The translations under genes were made by a program, and so were the position numbers. From the NCBI GenBank assembly GCA_900553055.1, contig USBV01000115.1:1-5052 (forward strand): a stretch of 5,052 nucleotides of DNA, written 5' to 3'. The stretch is from an uncultured Phascolarctobacterium sp. Its GTDB lineage: Bacteria > Bacillota > Negativicutes > Acidaminococcales > Acidaminococcaceae. Below, in pieces: positions 1 to 5,052 of this stretch; position 1 is the stretch's first letter, and every line of letters begins with the position of its first letter. Below the pieces are notes generated by a model. The model was given only the letters and a program-made list of their open reading frames with translations. It was not told the DNA's origin and did no database searches.

Positions 1-582
1 TGCCAAATCGGCGGGGGTCATATCATTATCAGGTGCGCCTAGCACGTAACCAAGGCGAGCGCCATCGATGAAGAGGTACAGACCTGCTTCCTTGCACACT
101 GCGTATAAATCCTGCAGCTCTTTTTTGCTATACATGCTGCCGATTTCTGTGGGCTGGGAAATATAAACCATCTTGGGCTGTGCCCAATGCTCGCGGCTGG
201 GGTCGGTGTCGTATTTAATCCATTCGGCCTTGATTTGCTCGGCGGTGAGCTTGCCGTCCTCGCTGGGCAGGGGCAGCACGCGGTGACCCACATGCTCAAT
301 AGCACCGGCCTCGTGAGTGTTGATGTGGCTGGGAACAGCGCCATACACTGCTTGGTGGGGGCGCAAAGCTGCACAAATAACAGTCAAATTGGTTTGGGTA
401 CCGCCTACGAGAAAATGCACATCGGCATTGGGGCAGCCAAAATATTCCTTGATTTTGCTGCGAGCATCGTCGCAATAGGGGTCCAGACCATAGCCATCAG
501 TTTGGTCCATATTAGTAGCAGCCAAGCGCTCTAAAATAGCGGGATGGCAGCCTTCGGTATAGTCGCTGTTGAATCTGTACAT
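1..582 (-). CDS. Low-specificity L-threonine aldolase / beta-eliminating lyase family protein, C-terminal part missing
   Basis: This PLP-dependent aldolase (fold type I, Beta_elim_lyase family, COG2008) probably cleaves L-threonine or L-allo-threonine to glycine and acetaldehyde in the cytoplasm. The first 194 residues are visible; the family is usually about 340 residues, so roughly the last 40% lies beyond the left edge, including the lysine that binds PLP. Visible signs are an N-terminal RFNSDYTEGCHPAILE stretch, a glycine-rich GGTQTN phosphate-binding segment (59-64), INTHEAGAIE with the probable ring-stacking His90, and LFIDGARLGYVL (170-181). There Asp173 should contact the pyridine nitrogen and Arg176 follows in the typical DGAR motif. 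The ATG at 582 is supported by GAGAGGTG (590-597), seven bases upstream. It lies 86 bases downstream of dedA on the same strand, with a hairpin between. The family is well supported; the exact substrate is inferred, since related lyases share this fold. Confidence 0.85.
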   Translation of the reverse strand, partial: MYRFNSDYTEGCHPAILERLAATNMDQTDGYGLDPYCDDARSKIKEYFGCPNADVHFLVGGTQTNLTVICAALRPHQAVYGAVPSHINTHEAGAIEHVGHRVLPLPSEDGKLTAEQIKAEWIKYDTDPSREHWAQPKMVYISQPTEIGSMYSKKELQDLYAVCKEAGLYLFIDGARLGYVLGAPDNDMTPADLA

Positions 583-610
583 AGCAAAACACCTCTCAAA
601 TTATATAATT

Positions 611-655
611 AGCTAGGCCTGTGCTTTACTATCAGCATATAAGCCTAGCTTTTTT
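611..655. repeat. Imperfect hairpin in the dedA-aldolase gap, possible terminator
   Basis: The arms AGCTAGGC (611-618) and GCCTAGCT (643-650) are exact inverted repeats of 8 bp. Inside them GTGCT (621-625) and AGCAT (634-638) can add five more pairs, one of them G-T, leaving an 8-base loop. Six T residues (650-655) follow on the plus strand, which is terminator-like for rightward transcription, yet both flanking genes read leftward. Read leftward, the stem is preceded by an A-tract and followed only by AATTATATAATTT, so it would be a weak terminator for dedA. It could also be a bidirectional terminator, an RNA-stability element or an operator. The structure is seen; the function is inferred. 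Confidence 0.45.
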
Positions 656-668
656 ATGTTGCTAAATA

Positions 669-1319
669 TTACTCCTTGTGGAAAAGCTTTTTGCCAACCA
701 GCTCCCACAGTACGGGCAGTACGGAGAAAATGACAATGCCCAGGGTCACCAGGGTGAAGTTTTGCTTAATCACGGGGATGTTGCCAAAGAAATAGCCACC
801 GCCCACGAATAAAGTTACCCAAACTACAGCGCCGATAACATTGTAATGTGCAAAGGTTAAATAGTGCATTTTGCCCACGCCAGCCACAAAAGGAGCGAAG
901 GTGCGCACAATGGGTACAAAGCGTGCTAAGAATATAGCCTTGTGACCGTGCTTAGCATAAAATGCGCTGGCCTTGTCCACATGCTCTTTTTTGATGAGGC
1001 TGTGCTTGGCGTTGATCATGGCAAGGCCTAGCTTTTCGCCAATCATATAGTTGCAGGCATCACCTAAAATTGAGGATACTAGAAAAATAACAGTAATGAT
1101 CTTAATATCCATGCCCTCTGGTGCGGTAGCAGCCAAGGCACCGCAGGCAAAGAGGAGGGAGTCACCGGGTAGGAAGGGGGTTACAACCAGACCAGTTTCA
1201 CAGAATACTACTAAAAATAAAATCGCATAGATGAAATGACCATAGGCGGCCATGATTTCCGGTAAATGCTTGTCCAAATGCAAAATAATGTCAATAAAAT
1301 AGAGTGCGTATTGTTCCAT
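669..1319 (-). CDS. DedA family integral membrane protein (SNARE-associated / VTT domain)
   Basis: This 216-residue polytopic membrane protein belongs to the DedA family (PF09335), whose members act in lipid-carrier recycling, including undecaprenyl phosphate translocation, and in envelope and proton-motive-force homeostasis. The order is: an N-terminal amphipathic part (1-24), a hydrophobic segment (about 28-48), a re-entrant region with FLPGDSLLFACG (49-60), a hydrophobic segment (about 73-88), a polar loop, the signature FLARFVPIVRTFAPFVAG (130-147), then two hydrophobic segments (about 158-178 and 188-207). Glu41, Asp53, Arg133 and Arg139 match the essential charged residues described for E. 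coli YqjA (E39, D51, R130, R136), so the protein looks intact and functional. Its length fits the family. It has its own promoter upstream (1400-1428) and may be cotranscribed with the aldolase gene. The substrate cannot be told from the sequence. The ATG at 1319 has an unusually distant ribosome binding site. Confidence 0.93.
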   Translation of the reverse strand: MEQYALYFIDIILHLDKHLPEIMAAYGHFIYAILFLVVFCETGLVVTPFLPGDSLLFACGALAATAPEGMDIKIITVIFLVSSILGDACNYMIGEKLGLAMINAKHSLIKKEHVDKASAFYAKHGHKAIFLARFVPIVRTFAPFVAGVGKMHYLTFAHYNVIGAVVWVTLFVGGGYFFGNIPVIKQNFTLVTLGIVIFSVLPVLWELVGKKLFHKE

Positions 1320-1332
1320 AAAGTAAATTTTT

Positions 1333-1340
1333 CATCCTTT
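1333..1340 (-). promoter_or_regulatory. Unusually distant Shine-Dalgarno of dedA
   Basis: On the minus strand the best match is AAAGGATG, with its GG 16 bases from the dedA ATG (1317-1319). That is well beyond the usual 5-10 bases. A stop codon three codons further out than an ATT at 1326-1328 limits any N-terminal extension. The ATT itself is in frame, would sit 7 bases from the GG, and is a possible rare start. An ATG at 1333-1335 inside this motif opens a different frame of 14 codons. Confidence 0.4.
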
Positions 1341-1399
1341 CTGATTCTCCGCCATGCAGCATAAGCTCAACTTGCTAAGCTAATAAGATGCATGCAAAT

Positions 1400-1428
1400 A
1401 TTTTAACAGAAAATCCGAACTTTGTCAT
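1400..1428 (-). promoter_or_regulatory. Probable sigma-A promoter of dedA
   Basis: Read leftward, a -35 box ATGACA (1423-1428, five of six to TTGACA) is followed by exactly 17 bases and a -10 box TAAAAT (1400-1405, five of six to TATAAT). A TGT just upstream of the -10 box adds an extended -10 element. Transcription would start near 1393 and give a leader of about 75 bases before the dedA ATG. Spacing and match are good, but the call is by eye. Confidence 0.65.
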
Positions 1429-1432
1429 AATA

Positions 1433-1454
1433 TTTTCCACAAAAAATGTGAAAA
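1433..1454. repeat. Inverted repeat next to the map promoter
   Basis: TTTTCCACA (1433-1441) and TGTGAAAA (1447-1454) are inverted repeats around five A residues, with one bulged C in the left arm. The site lies between the leftward dedA -35 box and the rightward map -10 box, a natural position for an operator acting on either promoter. The left arm also differs by one base from the DnaA box TTATCCACA. No regulator can be named from the sequence. Confidence 0.35.
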
Positions 1455-1466
1455 TCGCCTTAAATG

Positions 1467-1475
1467 TGGTACAAT
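1467..1475 (+). promoter_or_regulatory. Probable extended -10 promoter of map
   Basis: TGG followed by TACAAT (1470-1475) makes an extended -10 element with five of six matches to TATAAT. No good -35 box stands 16-18 bases upstream (TGTGAA at 1447-1452), so recognition would depend on the TGN extension. Transcription would start around 1482, leaving about 43 bases of leader before the map ATG. Confidence 0.5.
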
Positions 1476-1512
1476 AGAAGACACAAAAAGAATTTTGTTA
1501 GCTTTTTCAGTT

Positions 1513-1517
1513 AGGAG
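1513..1517 (+). promoter_or_regulatory. Ribosome binding site that fixes the map start
   Basis: AGGAG ends seven bases before the ATG at 1525, which is ideal spacing. It selects that ATG over the in-frame TTG at 1495, which has no comparable site in front of it and would add ten residues (MLAFSVRRYF) ahead of the SEC-C motif that normally begins such proteins. Confidence 0.85.
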
Positions 1518-1524
1518 ATATTTC

Positions 1525-2391
1525 ATGGAAGAAAAGAATAATTTGTGCTGGTGTGGCAGCGGTAAAGCATATGCGGACTGCCACCAAATGATTGATGCAA
1601 AAATTGAATTACTGCGTTCCCAGGGCAAAGAAGTGCCGGACCGCTGCATGATTAAAACACCGGAGCAAATTGCCGGCATTCGTGAAGCCTGCAAGATTAA
1701 TACTGCTGTGTTGGATGAGGTCGCAAAATACATTAAAGCCGGGATGACTACCGAGCAAATTAATACTATTGTGTACGATTTCACCATCGCTCATGGTGCA
1801 ACTCCTGCTCCCTTGGGCTTTATGGGCTATCCCAAGAGTGTGTGTACCTCCGTTAACGATCAGGTGTGTCATGGCATTCCTAGCGAACACGATGTGCTCA
1901 AGAGTGGCGACATTGTCAATGTGGATGTTTCCACTATTTACAAGGGCTATTATGCCGACGCATCCCGCATGTTCATGATTGGCAAGGTGCGCAAGCCTGC
2001 TGCCGATTTAGTGGCCATTACTAAACAGTGTCTGTTGAAGGGTATTGCTGCAGCACAGCCCTGGGGTTATATTGGCGATATTGGCGCTGCTGTTTCCCAG
2101 CTGGCGCATAAGCATGGCTACAGCGTGGTAACCGAATTTGGTGGTCACGGCGTGGGCATTGATTTTCATGAGGATCCCTTTATCTGCCATGTGGGCAAGC
2201 GTAAAACCGGTATGGTTTTGGTGCCGGGCATGATCTTTACCATTGAGCCCATGATTAATATGGGGCGCAAGGGTGTGTTCGTGGATGCGGCCAATGATTG
2301 GACTGTTTATACTGATGATGGTAGTCTGTCTGCACAGTGGGAGCACACGATTCTTATTACAGAGAATGGCCCCGAAATTCTGACCTATTAA
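1525..2391 (+). CDS. map: Type I methionine aminopeptidase with N-terminal SEC-C zinc motif
   Basis: This cytoplasmic metalloprotease (EC 3.4.11.18, 288 residues) removes the initiator methionine from new proteins when the second residue is small. Residues 8-20 carry CWCGSGKAYADCH, a SEC-C type zinc motif with ligands Cys8, Cys10, Cys19 and His20, like the one at the C-terminus of SecA. A polar linker (about 21-43) leads into the pita-bread catalytic domain. All five metal ligands are present: Asp134 (VNVDVS), Asp145 (YADASRMF), His208 (GGHGVG), Glu241 (TIEPM) and Glu273 (WEHT). The substrate-site histidines His116 (CHGIP) and His215 (FHEDP) are there too. It is longer than the 250-264-residue E. 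coli-type enzyme because of the N-terminal module, which is thought to help ribosome or protein contact. The start is the ATG with AGGAG seven bases upstream. It has its own promoter and is followed by a hairpin, then by purine genes with no direct link. Confidence 0.96.
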   Translation: MEEKNNLCWCGSGKAYADCHQMIDAKIELLRSQGKEVPDRCMIKTPEQIAGIREACKINTAVLDEVAKYIKAGMTTEQINTIVYDFTIAHGATPAPLGFMGYPKSVCTSVNDQVCHGIPSEHDVLKSGDIVNVDVSTIYKGYYADASRMFMIGKVRKPAADLVAITKQCLLKGIAAAQPWGYIGDIGAAVSQLAHKHGYSVVTEFGGHGVGIDFHEDPFICHVGKRKTGMVLVPGMIFTIEPMINMGRKGVFVDAANDWTVYTDDGSLSAQWEHTILITENGPEILTY

Positions 2392-2415
2392 AATAACGCT
2401 GGCTGAAGCGTTATT
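2392..2415 (+). terminator. Hairpin after map, weak terminator
   Basis: AATAACGCT (2392-2400) and AGCGTTATT (2407-2415) form a perfect 9-bp stem with a six-base GGCTGA loop, starting at the last base-plus-one of the map stop codon. What follows is TGGTTAATAATAAAAT and not a run of T, so intrinsic termination should be inefficient. It may stabilise the map mRNA 3' end or lower, without blocking, transcription into the downstream permease gene. Confidence 0.5.
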
Positions 2416-2453
2416 TGGTTAATAATAAAATATTTTAAGGAGGGTGTATTGAA

Positions 2454-3830
2454 ATGAGTTTTCTCGAGTCTTTCTTTAAGCTGAAGGAGCATCACACCGA
2501 CGTGAAGACTGAGCTTATCGCCGGTATCACTACCTTCATGACCATGGCCTATATTTTGGCCGTTAACCCCGGCATTTTGAGTGCCTCCGGTATGGACGCA
2601 GGCGCGGTATTCACTGCCACTGCTTTGGGTGCTGCCATTGGTACACTGTTGATGGCGTTCCTTAGCAACTATCCCTTTGCTTTGGCTCCCGGTATGGGCT
2701 TGAACGCTTTCTTCGCCTTCACCGTGTGCGGTGCTATGGGTTACTCCTGGAAGGTAGCACTAGCTGCTGTTTTTGTTGAAGGTCTTATCTTCATCATTCT
2801 GTCCTTGACGAAGGTGCGCGAGGCGCTCTTTGATTGCATTCCCATGTCCTTAAAATTTGGCGTAACTGGCGGTATTGGCCTTTTCATCGCCTTCATCGGT
2901 CTGCAAAGTGCGAAAATTGTTGTGGATGGTCCATGCTTAGTTGGCCTGTACAATTTCCGGGCAGCCTTAGCAGACGGCACCTTCCATTCCACCGGTATCG
3001 GCGCTTTCTTAGCTTTGTTAGGTATTTTAATTACAGCTGCTTTCCTTGCTAAAAAGGTGCCCGGCGGCATCTTGTTGGGCATTCTAGTAACATGGGGCTT
3101 GGGAATGATTTGCGAAGTGACTGGCCTTTATGTTCCTAATCCTAAGCTGGGAGCTTTTAGCGTAATGCCTAATTTCTCCAATGGCATTTCCATCCCGAGC
3201 CTTGCTCCCACGCTGATGCAGCTCGACTTCAGTGCGATTGCAACCTTCAATTTTATCACCATCATGGTGGCCTTTATGTTTGTAGACTTGTTTGACACTT
3301 TGGGAACTTTGATTGGTGTGGCTTCCAAGGCTGATATGTTGGACGAAAATGGCAAGCTGCCGAAAATCCAAAATGCTTTCTTGGCTGACTCCACTGCTAC
3401 CGCTATTGGTGCTTGCTTGGGTACCTCCACTGTAACCACTTTCGTTGAATCTAGCGCTGGTGTTGCTGCAGGTGGTCGCACGGGCCTGACTTCTCTGACC
3501 GTAGCTGTGCTCTTCCTGCTGAGCTTGTTCCTGTCCCCGATTTTCCTTGCTATTCCGGCCTTCGCTACCGCTCCGGCCCTCATCGTAGTAGGCTTTATGA
3601 TGCTTAGCGGTATCGTAAAAATCAATTGGGAAGACTATACCGAGGCTGTACCAGCCTTCATCGCTACTATTGCTATGCCCTTCATGTATTCTATTTCCGA
3701 AGGTATTGCTATGGGCGTTATTTCCTATGTAGTGCTCAATTTACTTACTGGCAAGCTGAAGGAAAAGAAGGTTAGTGCGTTGGTATGCGTGCTGGCAGTT
3801 ATTTTTGTTCTAAAATACATTTTTATGTAA
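2454..3830 (+). CDS. NCS2 family purine permease, AzgA/PbuG/PbuO type
   Basis: This 458-residue inner-membrane transporter of the AzgA-like branch of the NCS2 nucleobase transporters (COG2252) probably carries out proton-driven uptake of adenine, hypoxanthine and/or guanine. The N-terminus has the branch signature HHTDVKTELIAGITTFMTMA (13-32), followed by NYPFALAPGMGLNAFFAFTV (72-91). FVDLFDTLGTLIGVASKA (276-293) contains Asp278 and Asp281, and GTSTVTTFVESSAGVAAGGR (323-342) contains Glu332. These lie in the TM8 and TM10 regions, where acidic residues bind the purine in AzgA. About a dozen or more hydrophobic segments run to the C-terminus. The length is normal for the family. AAGGAGG (2437-2443) lies ten bases before the ATG. 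The adenine deaminase gene starts 19 bases after its stop, so the two are almost surely one operon, which favours adenine as a substrate. Exact specificity is inferred. I see no purine riboswitch in the 62-base upstream gap. Confidence 0.94.
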   Translation: MSFLESFFKLKEHHTDVKTELIAGITTFMTMAYILAVNPGILSASGMDAGAVFTATALGAAIGTLLMAFLSNYPFALAPGMGLNAFFAFTVCGAMGYSWKVALAAVFVEGLIFIILSLTKVREALFDCIPMSLKFGVTGGIGLFIAFIGLQSAKIVVDGPCLVGLYNFRAALADGTFHSTGIGAFLALLGILITAAFLAKKVPGGILLGILVTWGLGMICEVTGLYVPNPKLGAFSVMPNFSNGISIPSLAPTLMQLDFSAIATFNFITIMVAFMFVDLFDTLGTLIGVASKADMLDENGKLPKIQNAFLADSTATAIGACLGTSTVTTFVESSAGVAAGGRTGLTSLTVAVLFLLSLFLSPIFLAIPAFATAPALIVVGFMMLSGIVKINWEDYTEAVPAFIATIAMPFMYSISEGIAMGVISYVVLNLLTGKLKEKKVSALVCVLAVIFVLKYIFM

Positions 3831-3849
3831 GCTAAACGAGGTATAAAAA

Positions 3850-5052
3850 ATGAACGACCGTATTAGAGCGGTCGCACTTGGCAACAACCCTGCTGATCTG
3901 CTCTTACAGAACGGCAGGGTTGTTGACGTGTTGACCGAAACAATTTATGAAGCTGACGTGGCTATTGCCGATGGTAAAATTGCTGCTATAGGGCCTCGCG
4001 GCACCTATACTAAGGCTAAGCAAGTGCTCAATTTGCAGGGCGCGTATATTGCGCCGGGCCTCATCAACGCCCATTGCCATGTGGAAAGCAGCATGGCGGC
4101 GCCGGAAAGCTACGTGCGGGAAGAGCTGCGCTGGGGTACTACCACACTGATTACCGACCCGCATGAAATTGCCAATGTAGCAGGTGCTGTGGGCATTCGC
4201 TATATGCTGCGTGCTGGCGGACAGATGCCGATTAATTATTATGTGGAGTTGCCCAGTTGTGTGCCGGCCACTCCCTTTGAGCATGCTGGCTGCGTGATGG
4301 ACGCAGACGCGATGGCCGAGGTGATGCATGACAAGGGCGTGCTGGGTATGGGTGAAATGATGAATGTTCCTGGCGTGCTTTACAATGATGCTGAGGTGCA
4401 CAAGAAGCTGGACTTATTCCACGCAGAAAATCGCGTTGTTGATGGGCATGCGCCCACGATTACGGGCAAGGAGCTGCAGGCTTATGTGGCCAGCGGCATT
4501 GATACGGACCACGAGTCCATGTCTTGGGACGAAGCCCTCGAAAAGCTGCGCGCAGGTTTAGCTGTTTTAGTGCGGCAGGGCAGTGCCTGCCGCAATTTGG
4601 AGCCCATTATTAAGGGCGTTTTGGCCAGCGGCATTGATGTGCAAAATCTTGCCTTTTGCACGGACGATAAGCATTTGTCGGACATGCGCAAGGAAGGCAC
4701 CATTCGCTATTGCGTAAAGATGGCGGTGGCGCTGGGCATGAGCCCGGTGCGCGCATTAAGGATTGCGAGCATCAACGCGGCGAAGATTTTTGGTCTGCGG
4801 CATGTGGGCGCGATAGCGCCAGGGTATGACGCAGATATTATTGTGTTTAATAATCTGCAGGATTTAGAGCCCCTGCATGTGTTCTGGCATGGGCGTGACG
4901 CATGGGCGGAGGCCGATGCGATAGTGTCTGCGGAGCCCGAGGCAGCGCTGCGGGGCAGCGTGCGTCCTGCGTCCTTTAACGAGGAAACCTTTGCTGTGAG
5001 TCATTTTGAGGCAGGCAGGGAGTATCCGGTGATTCGCATGGTTCCGGACGAC
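3850..5052 (+). CDS. ade: Adenine deaminase, C-terminal part missing
   Basis: This amidohydrolase-superfamily metalloenzyme (EC 3.5.4.2) converts adenine to hypoxanthine and ammonia in purine salvage. The window holds 401 of an expected 570-600 residues; the frame is open to the right edge. Motifs in order are an N-terminal composite beta domain, NAHCHVESSM (73-82) with metal-binding His75 and His77, TDPHEIANV (102-110), GEMMNVPGV (168-176) with Glu169, DGHAP (198-202) with His200, DTDHES (218-223) with His221, VRQGSACRNL (241-250) and CTDDKH (270-275) with Asp272. Then comes ASINAAKIFGL and GAIAPGYDADIIVF closing the barrel. The Ade C-terminal domain begins about residue 350 and is cut off. 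GAGGT (3838-3842) is seven bases before the ATG. It lies 19 bases after the purine permease with no promoter or terminator between, so it is probably cotranscribed. One oddity is GTIR (283-286) where relatives usually have GHxD. Confidence 0.95.
   Translation, partial: MNDRIRAVALGNNPADLLLQNGRVVDVLTETIYEADVAIADGKIAAIGPRGTYTKAKQVLNLQGAYIAPGLINAHCHVESSMAAPESYVREELRWGTTTLITDPHEIANVAGAVGIRYMLRAGGQMPINYYVELPSCVPATPFEHAGCVMDADAMAEVMHDKGVLGMGEMMNVPGVLYNDAEVHKKLDLFHAENRVVDGHAPTITGKELQAYVASGIDTDHESMSWDEALEKLRAGLAVLVRQGSACRNLEPIIKGVLASGIDVQNLAFCTDDKHLSDMRKEGTIRYCVKMAVALGMSPVRALRIASINAAKIFGLRHVGAIAPGYDADIIVFNNLQDLEPLHVFWHGRDAWAEADAIVSAEPEAALRGSVRPASFNEETFAVSHFEAGREYPVIRMVPDD

Noticed and set aside
187..534. 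Plus-strand open frame of 115 codons
   Set aside because: It lies wholly antisense to the aldolase gene, which has clear family motifs and a ribosome binding site; the frame has no recognisable motif of its own.
600..605. Perfect minus-strand TATAAT as aldolase promoter
   Set aside because: Transcription would begin inside or after the ribosome binding site at 590-597, and no -35 box lies 17 bases upstream. The match probably reflects A/T-rich sequence.
1388..1397. TGCATGCA palindrome near the predicted dedA transcription start
   Set aside because: An 8-base palindrome with no partner site or extension is expected by chance in A/T-rich intergenic DNA.
1495..1524. TTG at 1495 as the map start
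   Set aside because: It has no good Shine-Dalgarno in front, while AGGAG sits at ideal distance from the ATG at 1525, directly before the SEC-C motif.
2392..2453. Purine riboswitch before the permease gene
   Set aside because: The gap is 62 bases and mostly hairpin plus A/T spacer. It lacks the three-way junction arms and conserved loop sequences of the purine aptamer.
3128..3625. Minus-strand open frame of 165 codons
   Set aside because: It is antisense to the strongly conserved permease coding sequence and has a low-complexity basic composition with no family signs.
3904..4401. Minus-strand open frame of 165 codons, histidine-rich
   Set aside because: It is antisense to adenine deaminase. 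The histidine richness comes from reverse-reading of common GTG/ATG codons, not from a real metal-binding protein.

Overview
The window is an ordinary piece of bacterial chromosome carrying five protein genes with short gaps and no mobile element, RNA gene, CRISPR array or phage gene. Intermediate GC content, strong AGGAG-type ribosome binding sites, and protein families typical of low-GC Gram-positives point to a Firmicute-type (Bacillota) anaerobe. One hint is a methionine aminopeptidase with an N-terminal SEC-C zinc motif. A Negativicutes or clostridial origin is my guess from overall protein character; no marker here proves it.

Layout: two genes run leftward. At the left edge is a PLP-dependent threonine-aldolase-type lyase, cut by the window start (positions 1-582). 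Upstream of it lies a DedA-family membrane protein (669-1319). The 87-base gap between them holds an imperfect hairpin. A divergent intergenic region (1320-1524) carries a good leftward sigma-A-type promoter for dedA and an extended -10 promoter for the rightward genes. Rightward come map (methionine aminopeptidase, 1525-2391), an AzgA/PbuG-type NCS2 purine permease (2454-3830) and adenine deaminase (3850 to beyond the window end).

Working together: the permease and adenine deaminase are 19 bases apart and form a clear two-step purine salvage unit, importing adenine or hypoxanthine/guanine and deaminating adenine to hypoxanthine and ammonia. map is 62 bases upstream in the same direction. A perfect 9-bp hairpin follows it but has no proper T-tract, so partial read-through into the purine genes is possible. 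The dedA and lyase genes have no evident functional link to the purine genes.

I found no convincing undescribed system. The observations worth a second look are small: the odd translation start of dedA, the wrong-way T-tract of the hairpin between dedA and the lyase gene, the inverted repeat and DnaA-box-like site next to the map promoter, and a few atypical residues in the adenine deaminase.
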